Assembly (NCBI RefSeq): GCF_024868665.1
Contig: NC_079897.1
Coordinates: forward strand, 3,130,261-3,194,260
Direction of reading: 5' to 3'
DNA length: 64,000 bases
Origin: Triplophysa rosa
Taxonomy: Eukaryota; Chordata; Actinopteri; Cypriniformes; Nemacheilidae
Positions within the stretch are counted from its first letter, which is position 1, and each line of letters starts with the position of its first letter. The notes beneath the pieces were generated by a model. It was not told where the DNA came from and ran no database searches. It saw only the letters and a program-made list of their open reading frames with translations. Below, in pieces: positions 1-16,580 of this stretch. The position numbers and the translations under genes were made by a program.

Positions 1-1540
1 AAGTTGAAATTCACGACTAGAGAAATACCACCGTACTTGTTTTGGTTCTTCCTCACAGCATTTATACAAAGCAAAATAAAAGGGAAAAATGTCTTATAGC
101 TCTTTCGTAAGATTCTATTTTGCTAACATGCATTATTATTTCATAGACAGAGGAAGAGTTCAGTATCTGGATGTTATTTATGAATATCTTTAATGAAGCA
201 AACATATTTATAAGTAACCTCAAGACGTTTTGTTTTTTAAGTAATAAATTACAAAGTTAATATATTTCTAAAACGCATGGAGTTGAGTTTTTACTAAAAT
301 GATTAAAACTATAGAATTTTTATTTATGAAAGGTAGATAATGCTTCACACTTATCCTTGACAGCATAAAACGAGCGGGGCGGGGTTTGGAAGGCTTATAT
401 TTTAGCGCCGTTTTATATGCGTGCATTAACGATAGGACAGAAAATATTTTATAGGATTTTGGGGTATTTTACTCACTTCAAGTTTGTGCCTCAATACCGC
501 ATTTTTGCATAGCAGAAGCACCCAGTGTTGTGTGCTCATCCTTTAACGCCATATATATCTGAGTGGATAGGTCCCTTTCCTTTTATTTTTTTGCTTTTCT
601 TTGTTCTTAAATGCAATTGTTGTGAAGCAAATGACCGTAACAGGGTGAACAGGAAAATGATTGTGCATTCACACAGTAAAACAAACAAACTCCGTTAAAT
701 GTAACACTGTTACAATTTGCAAAAATATGCATGGAACTACATCTGAAATCACAGATGTTTTTTATTTCCTCAAGTCAGATAATCAGTTATTATATTTGTT
801 TCAGCAGATCTCGAGCACATTCAAAGTAATACGGTTATTTGCATGTGACTGGTATCATCTCTCAAAAAATGAGGCTTATGTACGAGCCACACTCGAGGGC
901 TAATGATTCCTTTTCATTATGACCCGGGGTGTCTCGAACATGACGGAGCACTCAACTATTGTTTACAAGGTTATACTTAAAAAAAAAAAAAAACACACAC
1001 ACACACACAGTCTCAATACTTCATGGTGAACGCGCATCTTTGTTTTGGCTCTGTGGTGGCAATGATAGTCGTGTAGTGGTTTCAATTTCAGTCAGACAGG
1101 AACAGTGAGGGGGGGTCAGGATGGTCATTTCGGTGACCTCACTTGGGTTGAGTTACTCCAGTCCGACAGTATGTATTTGGTAGCTTCCAGCACAGTAGAA
1201 GTGGTTCATACAGCTCTCATAGTGGTCATAGTGTATTAGTTTGGTCAAGCATCTCCTGATACTAGTGTTCAATTTATTGTTGATATACGAGAGGTTTGCC
1301 ATATCATAGACAAGGCTAGCCGATACTCCACGAGTTGTTTCATTTCATGATTCAGTATGGTGTCCGCAGGAGGCACACAAATTGCAGGTTTTCTTCTTAG
1401 AACATGTTTTTTGTGCGTTTCATTTTTGATATTTGATCAATGTATCTATGCCATACTAGTTTTGATTTGTTATTTTCGAGAAATTGTATTGTAAATGTTT
1501 CTAATAAAACAAACAGAACGATCTGTGCTATCTTGATGTC
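1..1540 (+). other. Possible 3' UTR of a gene lying left of the window
   Basis: No convincing coding exon is visible. An AATAAA signal on the plus strand at 1503-1508 faces an AATAAA on the minus strand (TTTATT at 1581-1586). This layout fits two convergent transcripts ending about 75 bp apart: one entering from the left and the Rab11-like gene from the right. In human 1q22 RAB25 and MEX3A are convergent neighbours, so a mex3a 3' UTR is a reasonable guess, but nothing in the sequence proves it. Poly(A) followed by (CA)n occupies about 979-1009. Confidence 0.3.
979..1009. repeat. Poly(A)/(CA)n simple repeat
   Basis: A run of A followed by about nine CA dinucleotides. It is a plain microsatellite inside a probable 3' UTR. 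Confidence 0.9.
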
Positions 1541-4121
1541 TGTTTTAGTCAAACACTTGGCGATTCGAGAAAACAAATGGTTTATTTAGGCAGCATTCTG
1601 GTACAAAGAAATGTGCAGAATTCACGTTTTAAAAAATAGGGCGTGAAGTCTGTGAGATGACTGTGAAAATGTTTCCAAATTTACTTGAATTCACCCTTCA
1701 TTCCCCAACAAAACCACAAGTAAAACAAACCGAATCAATCACAAGGTAAAATTATGGTTCCCACAGCCAACATCTTCAAAAGCATGCAAAGGTCATGGCA
1801 ATTTCTCTAGTGATTATGAATTATGCTTCTTAAATATTGTATCACGTATAAGATATTGTTCGTGTGAGCGCAAAGTATAATTCATAACTTCAGTATCCAG
1901 ATTTTTTCTTTGGTCACAACATTTGGGTACCCTTTTACATTCACAAGTTCCGTCTACGTGAAAATCCATCCACCCAAGTTAAAAAGTCATTTTCCCCCAA
2001 GATCAGACCGTCTCGTGCGCCGGCGAACGATAAACATCCATGTTGTTCATTGCAAATGTATTTGCAATTTCCTTTGTTCAAGGGTCCCATGGGGAAAAGA
2101 ACAGGCGCGATGACAGCATCTTCCCAAAGCAGTAATTATCAACGACTCCAGCTAAACGGCTGATATCCAGTTTAACAGATTGACGGCATTAGCATAACGC
2201 TTACAGGCAAGGCATATTAGGCAAGCACCTCGTGTATTTGTTTAAAATGAAAGGGTAAAATAAAATACGGCTAGAAACATAACCCCAGAGACACGGAGGA
2301 CATTAATCCTACGGCAAACATTTGTTCGACCACCAAATTTAGACTAGAAAGACAAAAAATAAGACAAAGCTGGGACAGCGAGCGAGGTCTCAGGAGATGA
2401 TCTTCAAGTTACATGTAGCTGATAACAGGGGTGGGCAGCGAGGAATTCATTTCCAGTAAGAAAACCTCAGCAGGGCCTCGAAAGCCATCAGTTCATCTGC
2501 CTTGCAATATAATATGCATTGTGTGTCTACTCAACGATAGAAGCTTGTGTAAGACAAATTCATCCCGCATTGCATTATCCAAGCTAATAGAAAAACTCAA
2601 TAAAGCGAAAGTAATCTTGCATCAATGTAAAAAAAAAGAGACTTTTCAGTATAAAAATGTCTGACAGGTGTTTGGTTCTCTAATGCGATTAGGCATGGGA
2701 ATCGTCGGAATTGTAATGATTCTGATACCAGTTACAGTTCCTTAATTATGTCATTAGCAAAGATGGTTTAGAAAAGTTTGGTTCAATATACAGCCCTTAA
2801 ATTATGACATCAAATAATTATATCATTATAGCACATCATAAAGGGTTTGTAGCATATATTCCTAAAAACCTATCAAATGTTTATGAGAAAATATATTTTC
2901 TTTCCAACACAGGTGACATATATATCATGCATTGATTGTAAAATTAGTTTTGTGCCTATTTTAAATGATGGGAAAAGATGAATAATTTTTTTTAATGCAC
3001 ACATTTTATTCATACGTGACCAAGGCTGTGAAAACCCAGCTGAAGTCTTTTTTTGTGATTTAGTGTTTTCTACATAAAATCATCCTACATTATGTGAAAA
3101 ACATTCTGTGAAAATATAACCTTGATATCTTTAATATTGACTGGGTTAGACCACGTCAAAAATTGAAATCGTAGTGAAATAAATGGCTAAAATCAAACTT
3201 TGATGCTCATTTTCTCAGAATTACTTTTCGAGAACATTACATTCAACAAGAGACAAACAGAACCAAACTTCAAGAAACTGATTAGTTCCTTTTAATTTGA
3301 ATTAAAAACCGATTCCCAACCCTGAAGGTACTCTCCCTTATGTTATACAGCCGTTTTTTTTTTTTTCAAAGGACGCTTCTCTGATGGAAAGAAACATGAC
3401 TACAGACAGCCACAGCTGAAATGTGAAATGGCTGGAGAAGCCCTTGAGAAATCCCAATCAATAATATCGTACATATAAAGGAGGCAAAACAAAACACCAC
3501 AGAATATCAAGATTATATTTGCATTCAATAAATACAGAAGAGCTGTTACAGGACTAACCGTGTGCACAGGAATGAACTAAATGTGTCTAGGGTGACCTCA
3601 GTTTTGAATCTTCCCGGTTCAGAGATGTGCGATAAGATGTCATTTGAGTGGCGGTAAACTAAAGAAAAACACAACGTTGAACAAATTCCCCTTTTTTATG
3701 AAAACCTTTTAACAATTTATATTTAAAAGTAGTAATACACATTCTAAAAAAATATTTGGTGAAATTGTTTCTGCTCATTTGTAAGCAGACTGAAGTGCAG
3801 AAAAATAAGAGCGGTCACGTCTGAGCGCCCCAGCTAACTGCCCGGTTCTATTTAGTCTGAAACAAAAAGCAAAGCTCAGTAAAAAAAAAATGCTTGATCC
3901 ATTCAATTTCAACATCTATAGCTCTTCCAAGTTTGAAGCTTATTACTTGCTCGTTCTGGGCATAACCAAGTAGAGGTGTGTTACATATGCTACCCACGCC
4001 ACGCAGAGGGCACACAACAGTCGGTCAGACACGAGCACGGCCTGTCTTTATGCCCAGCCCAACAACAGCCTGCTCAAAAATTTCCAAATTTCCCCAAACC
4101 CTGTGGTGGCGCTGTGGCGGC
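1541..4121 (-). other. Probable long 3' UTR of the Rab11a-like gene, with an embedded repeat
   Basis: This stretch follows the Rab11-like stop codon (4122-4124) on the minus strand. The first strong minus-strand polyadenylation signal at the far end is AATAAA at 1586-1581. That would give a 3' UTR of about 2.5 kb, but earlier sites are possible. The part at 2689-3322 looks like a separate repeat (own entry). No other exon was recognised. Confidence 0.35.
2689..3322. repeat. Degenerate inverted-repeat DNA element
   Basis: The left end reads GGCATGGGAATCG and the right end CGATTCCCAACCCT, so the ends are imperfect inverted copies of one another, with an AT-rich interior and no reading frame. 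It resembles the non-autonomous hAT elements with GGGTTGGGAATCG ends found in fish, but I could not define a clean target duplication. Confidence 0.5.
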
Positions 4122-8955
<4,834 letters not shown>

Positions 8956-9420
8956 GACTTTAATCTTCTTACAGGTTCAATAACAAGTCCGTGCTGTCAA
9001 GTGTAAAAGTAGTTACAGTGTTCGTATTGCGCGTAAAAATTTATCGCGAAGTAAACGAAACTTTGCCCATGAGAGGAAGCAGCTGATCACGAGCGCTTCA
9101 TTACGCGCGTGCTTCAGACGTCAAAAACACATTCAATCAAACATAAAACTTTATGATCAGTTCCGCGTCTGTCGAGCAGTGCATATAGTGCAAGCCTAAA
9201 GCAAAATGAGATTATTGATGATGAACTTTCGCACGGTGTTGATAGGATACGTCATCCAGGTTTCACCCCGTTCTCTCCTTATCTTAAGGCAAACAACACG
9301 TCATGTTCCTAGCATGTAAACCCGCCTCCTGTGTGATCTGATTGGCTCACGAACGTATCAATTACACGACCGTCGAGGTACGGACCAATGTAATGCGTTT
9401 CGGCGCGGGACTTCCGTACA
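8956..9420 (-). promoter_or_regulatory. Probable promoter and 5' leader of the Rab11a-like gene
   Basis: CpG-bearing sequence just upstream of the start codon, richer in CG than its surroundings (about 9040-9120 and 9355-9420). There are CCAAT-type boxes in both orientations (ATTGG near 9341, CCAAT near 9385) and no TATA box. This fits a broad housekeeping promoter. The transcription start cannot be fixed from sequence alone. Confidence 0.5.
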
Positions 9421-10809
9421 GGTGCAACGTCACAGGTGTGTACCTTTTTATAATCGCTAGGGAAATATAACACGAATAACAATGATACGAATATATATAT
9501 AATATAAACACAAGGTTTGATAAATACATGATGTGCCACTGCCTGACACGAACAGCTAATAAAAGATAGCGCCGAGACGCAGGTGTGCGTCAGGTGAGCT
9601 CGTCCACATTCCATAGCAACGCAGCGGTGACGTCATTCGCGCTCCACAAGGAATGGTGGGGCCTGGAAATGCCACGTAGAAGAGACTGATGACTCATTTC
9701 CTTTTAAAGAATGCAGCTAACCTCACTTGGAGAAGTGAAATGAATTGAGAATGTCATTAATTCTATTAATACATAATACACTTCATGTTTTTGCTGTTGT
9801 CACACAGGACTCCCAAGAAATATATCACAGTAATTGTAAGGTTTAGAGTCAAAGGTATACAACTATTAAAATGTGTTTCTCCAGCAGCGGTTTTGTATGC
9901 TGTTTTCAAACACCTCTTTAGTAAAATGGTGTTTTTCGTCACATTTATTTTTAAAATCTGAATATAATTAATTTATGATTAATGAATATTACTTTATTGA
10001 AGTTTCTATTACAAATAAAGTTTTGTTATTTTTGTACATTATTTTTTAACATTTAGCCAACAATTATTTGACTACATTTAACCAAAAGCCTAAATTCCAA
10101 ACTTACCCCATGTACCACGGTCTGTTTAGTGAACTGCATATTTTCTTGTGTGGGCAATAATTGTGAAAATGTTGAGAAGCGTTTGTCCCTAGGGCTGAAT
10201 CCTAAACAGAAATTGACTATAGGGCTGGACTGATGAAAGTGTCACTGCTTTTGCATAGGAAAATATTCAAATTTTTCCTCAAACTGTATCAGTAACTGAC
10301 AATACGTTTAGCATCAGAGATCACCTCATCACAATGGCAATAACACCCCATCAAAAAGTCACATGTTCATTTGGTTTATAAAAATTTGCACTTTGCTTGA
10401 ACATACAATTTAAAAGTCATTTTCAATTAGTGAAAGTAAATGAATACAGCGTTTAATTGTGTGTGCAAAAGCAAAATTGTGTGCATGAATGTGCATCACA
10501 CTCATTGATTTAAAAAAGATCAATTGATATTAGGAAAGTAGCATGACATTTTATAAATAAAATCTACAAAAACAAAAAAAGTCTTCATTTTGCAAAGAAA
10601 TAAGAAACATGGAAAAAATTATCTACAATTGGCGTATATCCTCGCCAAATTTGACAAACACATAAAAATGCCTTTTAATTATAATATTTCAGAATACATA
10701 TACGGCTATGTCAGCCAATGAAATGGTTTAGCTTTCCATTCGACCTTCATTGAACTTTATCGTTTCATTTGAACTTCATCGACACGGGATCCACACAACC
10801 CGGTCTCGT
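9421..10809. other. Intergenic, AT-rich, no gene seen
   Basis: No exon, long frame or well-bounded repeat was recognised between the Rab11-like promoter and the foldback element at 10810. Confidence 0.5.
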
Positions 10810-11212
10810 GAATTGCGTATAAATAACACGCTGTTGCATTATCGTGTAATACGTACGCCAAAGTTAGATTTTGCTTGCATATGATACGCCAATGTTTGCG
10901 TGCACCTCACTGGAGGGCAGCCATTTTGAAACGTAGGGCCTACATGAAGAGGAAACACTGAAATCATGAAAATAATACTGTTAGGTTTAGGGTTTGGGTT
11001 AGGGTAGAGGTTATAATATGCACGCACGCTAACATTAGGTTTAGGGTTTGGGTTAGGGGACAGGTTAATAAGACAAATTGCCGGTTAATATGCACGCGCG
11101 TTAAATTGGCGTATCATATGCACGCAAAAATAGGCGTATCATACACAAAAAATCTAACTTTGGCGTACGTATTTCACGATAATGCAACGCGCGTGTTATT
11201 TATACGCAATTC
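10810..11212. repeat. Foldback element (403 bp) with telomere-like core
   Basis: Near-perfect inverted arms of about 60 bp (10810-10870 and 11150-11212) beginning GAATTGCGTATAAATAACAC. Inside are two copies of a GGTTTAGGGTTTGGGTTAGG motif (about 10982-11006 and 11037-11060) and repeated TTGGCGTATCATATGCACGC units. There is no coding frame. It lies immediately 3' of rab25. Confidence 0.85.
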
Positions 11213-11281
11213 ATCTGTTCTACACCCTGAATTTACACTTCCACGAGGACCCTTGTGACGTCCTTCCATCAGGCTGTTCTA

Positions 11282-14200
11282 TTAGATGTTCTTACAGCAC
11301 GGCTTCTTCTCCTCCAGTGCATCTGCGGCTGGAGATTTAGGTTGAGACAGTGTCACTGCACTTATAGACCCTCGAGTCACTTCTTTGCTGCTCACTTTTT
11401 TATGGATTTCTGAGAAAAACAGACCAAATACACTGCAATTACGAAAAACAATTCATGTTTTTGTATGTATTATCAGAGCTTAATGTTAGTTGTCACAATC
11501 TCAATGGATATTTCTCCGTTTTGAAAGGTTTTGAGTCAAAGGCACAATATTAAAATGGGTGTTTTCTCTCCAAATTTAAAAGTAACATACTGGAAAGTTT
11601 CAACATTTCTAGCTGTCACGATTCCATATGTGTCGACCTTGAGTGAGAAAACTACATGTAAATAAACTGTGATGTGTTGATAATAAACACTAACCTGTAA
11701 GGACAGTGTTGAATGCTGCTTCAACGTTTGTTGACTCCAAGGCTGACGTTTCCATGAACAGAAGACCATTTTTTTCTGGATTGGGACAAAGAAGGATGGT
11801 CATACATCAACTTATAATGCTGCATTCTTTTGAAACATTTTCTAAAGCAAGACCAGTTTACAGTGATACTACAAACATATCATAGATATGATGTGCTATA
11901 TTCCAAATCTTTTGAAGCCCATTTCTTTTGGAGATAATTGAGAATTCTTTGAAAGGTTAAAAAAATATGCACTTGCAAATAATGACAACGTTTTTTTCAC
12001 GAACATAACTAGTCTTACCTGCAAAGTCCTTCGCGTCCTCCATCGGAACAGAACGTAAGGCAGACAGGTCTGTTTTGTTTCCCACGAGCATCACCACGAT
12101 ATGAGGATCTGCGTGATCGTAAAGTTCCTTCAGCCAACGCTCGGCGCTTTCATAGGTCAAGTGCCTTGAAATGTCATAGACCAGAAGAGCCCCAACTGCG
12201 CCACGGTAATATCTGAAAGACAGAAAATGATTTACACCTGCTAAAATGATGCAATTGACATTTTATGTCATAAAACCTATTGTGACAGAGGCATGGATTC
12301 GAAAAGTTTATAAAACAGTCAGTTCTGGTCCTTGATTCTGATGGTTGAGCCGAGTTCTAAGCCGTTATAAAATAGCCCGATTCATAACAGCTGACCGCAT
12401 TACATAGCCTACACTGTAAAAATGATTTGTTGTTTTTTGTTGTTTCAACTTAAAAAAATAAGTTACCTGGTTGCCTTAAAATTTTAAGTTAGTTCAACTT
12501 AAAAATATTAGTTCACTTAATGAATTTGTTGCAAACTCGTTGTGTTGACTAATATTTTTAAGTTGAACTACATTAAAATTTTAAGGCAACCAGGTAACTT
12601 ATTTTTTTTAAGTTGAAACAACAAAAAATAACAAATCATTTTTTACAGTGTAAGTATCAATTTATTTACTTTATTTGATGAAACTATACGCATATGGAAT
12701 AACCGTTTTATAAACGCAATAAGCCCCTCGAAGCAGTGAGTTACAGTGCATTTTATAACAGCTAAGGGGGTTTTAGCGGTTATAAAATGCACTGTAACCC
12801 ACTGCTTCTTGGGGCTTATTGGTTTAATTTACAACATCAAGTAGAGAAGAATTGTATAGCAACAGGTGGTGCAACATACTTTGTTGCATTGTTCTCAAAT
12901 GGTCAAAGAATACATGAATGGCAATTTAAATACAGTCAAAAATGTATTTGCATATAAGCGTATTTTGAACTTTAGTGAGATGTTTAATCGCAGCTGGCCT
13001 TCGGGATACATTTGTTTGAGCATCAGCAACTTTTGTCAAGTACGCCAAGGTTAACTCACGCAGAGGTTATGGCCCGGTACCGCTCCAGCCCGGCTGTGTC
13101 CCAGATCTGAGCTTTGATGGTGAGGCCGTTCAGCTGCAGAGTCCTTGTGCTGAATTCCACTCCTATGGTTGTGCGGCTGTCATGATTGAACTCATTTTTG
13201 GTAAAGCGTGACAGCAGGTTGCTCTTGCCCACGCCAGATTCTCCGATCAGAACCACTGCAATAAAAACAGGTTTGTGCATGTGAGGGGAGTATACTGAGT
13301 GATAACTGGTTTTTAGGTCAAGGTCATGGCCGACTCATCGGGCTCACTCACAATCTCATTTTTAGGGACGGCCGTTTTTGTGCAACACTCTCTTTGTGCA
13401 AAGTCAATGATTAGTTGTGAATTAAAGGACCAACCGCTCACAGACTGATGATTCAGTCAGCTACATCTTACCATTGTTTTGATGGATTTTGTGGGTAAGT
13501 TTGAGAAATTCAGAGTATATCACAAAACTGCATCGGTCAGGACACCGTTTTAAGCCCACATGTAGTTTAAGTAACATTTTGAGGTGTAGTTGCTCGTTCA
13601 GGGTGAATTTTGGAATATCAGTACAGATTATTGATTACCGTATGAGAAGTTCAGCTCCTACAGTTGTTTTCTGAAAAATAATACACTAAAGGAAAGAAAG
13701 CAACTGGTAGTTTTAACTGGATACATTCTTAAAAACGGAAGGGTCATTAAAGGTTCTTTGTCAGGCTGTATGGTTACATAAAGAGCTCTTTTATGCACAA
13801 ATAAAAAATTTAAATGAAAAAAAAACTCTAATGACTTCATACTCATCTCAGCCATGTACAGAGTGAGGAAATAAGGTAAGGGAATATTTATGTTTATTCT
13901 ATAAATGAAAGAAGGTTAGGTTCAAGGTGATGTTACACTTGCATTTTTGGAAATATTTCAGGCTTGATGTTTATGCGTTCCTGTGGCTCAACGGTAGAGC
14001 ATTGCGTTAGCAGCGCAAAAGGTTGTGGGTTTGATACAAAAAAATATATATCTTGAATGTACTGTAAGTCGCTTTGGATAAAAGCCTCTGCTAAATGCGT
14101 AAATGTTATGAAACATTGAGACAAAGATCCAACTAATCTTACTGTCAAAACAATCCCACTATTACATCTGATGAGTTTGTTTAACACTGCCTAATCTAGC

Positions 14201-15703
14201 TAACAGTGGGTGCAAACTAGGATGACTCAAACATCTCATCAGTAAAATCAACACTCCACCCAGGACAATTATGAAATTACTGGAATTGGGGTAGATTTAT
14301 TATTTCATGTCCAGGCACAGCACTACATCTTGTATATTTATTCAATACCCATGATTGAAATCTTCAGCTTTTTAACACAGTGATCCATGAACTAAACTGG
14401 GTCTTATGAGTCAAAGGAGAAACATAAAGGCCCGGTTTCACAGGCAAGGCTTAGCTTAAGCCTGGACTATGTCTTAGTTGAATTCGTATACTTACGTCCC
14501 TTTTATAAAAATGCATTAGAAAAAAAACATTACTGCACTGATATATTGATATGTCAGGGCAAGTTTTTTTTAGGTAGGACAGCTCAAGAAATTATTTTAG
14601 TCTGGGACTATCTTTAAGCCTTGTCTGTAAAAAAGTTTTTGGTTCTGGGCCAGAGATAAAAAAAAACACTGTCTGACATAATGAATCAGATTAAACCAGG
14701 GGGTTTAGTTAAACTCCCTCACTGCCCAGCCGGCAGTTTAAGTAAGGGATAATCCATGGCTAGCCGTGCATTACAGGATTTTATACCATGGTCTGTTTGA
14801 ATGCTAGATTCTGATTGGCTGGAAGGTGTGCATTAAAAGCCTTTAACGCACGGGTAGCTCCAGTCCGTCTTTTCACCTGTTTGATCTAAAATGACACTGT
14901 AAACATCAATAAAAGCTTTAACTTGGCAAATAACCATGGTATAAGGCTCCGCTTCGCGTGGTTCTTCGCCTCCACGTCATGCATTTAAATCCTTTAATGC
15001 ACGGCTAGCCGTGGATTATCACGCTTATACCATGGCTATTTGCCAAGTTAAAGCTTTATAGCCTAAAAAAATCCAAGGCAGCTTTTGAACTAGTTTTTGA
15101 GTTGAAATAGATGAAACTTTTACAGGACTGAAAAGCTCCTAAATTTAAACTGTCAAATCATTAAACTGTTCTTGATTAATATTTTAATATAATGAGATAA
15201 AGTTGCAATTAGGAACATTTTAAAGGTGTTGTTATGCTGGTTAACTGCTCTTACAGTTCACTGTTTTGAAATAGGTTTCGACAAGTACAGCTATTTCCAC
15301 TCCTGTACTGAGTAACAACTTAATCTTGTGTAAACAAACCACTGTTGTCATGGAAATCTGATTTTGGACATCACACCGGCCTATAGGACATATTTCTCAT
15401 AAACTTTTCTTGAAACAACAATGATCACTGCCATGAGAAATCGACAGCAGGCCATAATGCATAAACGGTTCTTTTAACAACAATTACTCCAAAACACTAC
15501 TGAAATGTTCAATGAAAGAAATAACAGATTTGTAAATTACTGTTTTAACATGTTAATTATGCTACACAGAATTCCTTCTGTTACAATGGCATGAAAGTTC
15601 CTTCTATATTTTTCAATCTGTGAAGGTCTGTAAAGCAAACATATACAAAAGCATAGCAAAACATACCTTTGAAAACAAAGTTGTAGGCCTCATCAGACCC
15701 CAT
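11282..15703 (-). CDS. rab25: Rab25 small GTPase, 5 exons
   Basis: Epithelial Rab11-subfamily GTPase of apical recycling endosomes. Coding exons on the minus strand: 15703-15667, 13255-13060, 12212-12019, 11775-11695 and 11409-11282. They total 636 nt, or 211 residues plus stop. It starts [12 protein letters not shown], the Rab25-type N-terminus. The P-loop GESGVGKS is at residues 17-24. Switch II reads WDTAGLE with Leu at position 69, where other Rabs have the catalytic Gln; this is the hallmark of Rab25 and is known to lower GTP hydrolysis. NKTD and ETSALES follow, and the tail ends CCKNI for double prenylation. RAB25 is adjacent to LAMTOR2 in human 1q22, as here. Which of the two teleost copies (a or b) this is cannot be told from sequence alone. 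Confidence 0.96.
12325..12830. repeat. Foldback repeat family A, copy 1, split by a MITE
   Basis: Contains CCGTTATAAAAT motifs and a hairpin whose arms (about 12718-12766 and 12778-12826) carry AATAAGCCCC and TTACAGTGCATTTTATAAC. The same family lies at 56622-56935. This copy is interrupted at 12412-12650. It sits in rab25 intron 2. Confidence 0.75.
12412..12650. repeat. Palindromic MITE (239 bp) with TA target site
   Basis: Almost perfectly self-complementary, beginning CACTGTAAAAATGATTTGTT and ending with its inverse. It is flanked by TA on each side (12410-12411 and 12651-12652), and the uninterrupted relative near 56720 shows a single TA at the matching place. This indicates a Tc1/mariner-type mobilised element. 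Confidence 0.85.
13978..14106 (+). repeat. tRNA-derived SINE
   Basis: The head resembles a tRNA promoter, with an A box in TGGCTCAACGGTAGAGCA and a weak B box around GTTGTGGGTTTGATAC. The tail GTAAGTCGCTTTGGATAAAA matches the L2 LINE 3' end also seen at 41480, as expected for a SINE mobilised by L2 machinery. It is inside rab25 intron 1. Confidence 0.85.
14429..14651. repeat. GGCCCGG MITE
   Basis: The ends GGCCCGGTTTCACAGGCAAG and the inverted CCTTGTCTGT...GGTTCTGGGCC bracket an AT-rich, non-coding 223-bp segment. Several internal CTTAAG-like palindromes are present. Confidence 0.75.
14748..15060. repeat. Nested foldback element
   Basis: Two sets of inverted arms: GGATAATCCATGGCTAGCCG with its inverse at about 14998-15018, and AAAGCTTTAACTTGGCAAAT with its inverse at about 15036-15058. 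No frame. Intronic to rab25. Confidence 0.75.
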
Positions 15704-16580
15704 ATTCTCACTCCTGTTCAACCTTTTCTCTACAAATCTAGATTACTGCAGCATGAGTCACAATTCCAACCTACCCCGAAGAAAAATAAAATAGCCTCAC
15801 TATAGCACAAAAGCAATAAAAAACAGAAATCAAACCCAGCCGTGTATGTTGAACGGGTCACTTGTTTGGACAAGGAACTGCTTATGTTATTTAGCCAGCA
15901 GTTCCGCTATCAGATGCGCTGTTTGTGGGGGAAGGTGGGCGTGGCTTCAGGTGAGCTGAAGTCAGGTCAAACAGGTAGGGCAGGTGCAGTCACATGAAAC
16001 TGGATGTAATAGTGCACCTGCTCAGCCAATAACAAGACACTCACACCACGCAGCTCCCCCCTCAGGCGGTTGAAAAAACATCTTTCCTAAGATCACTTGC
16101 CTTGGAAAAATGGCACAAATTTTCATTTAACATGATAAAAATGTATTCTTAAACAACTGTAAAATATGATTATACCAAAATGCATTTATTTTTTGATTGA
16201 AAACAAATACTGCATAAAGATTAAAACAAGATGAAATAAGCATAATATTTGGATGAATATTTAGTAAGCAATAATGCATTAATAAATTAATTTTGGTTTT
16301 AGGGAAGAAAATACAACAGTTTTTTCACCAATAAACAGATTTAATGTTCATTTGCCGAACACTATATGCACCCTGATCACAGACTTCAAAAATCGTATTG
16401 AAAACAAGAAGTAATAGAACATGCAGATTCATTAAAGTTAATTATGCTTATGCGAAGATTACTTGATGGCAAATAAATAAAGCAGTAGAAATATAGTCTC
16501 CACATCATCTAGAATACAATTTTGCTCAAAACCAATATTCAATGTACACAAATACACATGTATCAATGATTAAGAACACC
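15704..16580. other. Rab25 upstream region / lamtor2 3' flank
   Basis: Holds the rab25 promoter side and the lamtor2 3' UTR. A CACCC/GC-box-like GGGCGTGGC near 15946 and a slightly GC-richer patch at about 15850-16070 are candidates for rab25 promoter DNA. A minus-strand AATAAA near 16185-16190 could end lamtor2. Confidence 0.35.

Noticed and set aside
10980..11060. Telomere-like TTAGGG tracts
   Set aside because: Degenerate, only two short copies within a foldback element; not an interstitial telomere array.
13985..14045. tRNA-like A and B boxes
   Set aside because: Followed by an L2-type tail and lacking a full cloverleaf with acceptor stem: a SINE head, not a tRNA gene.
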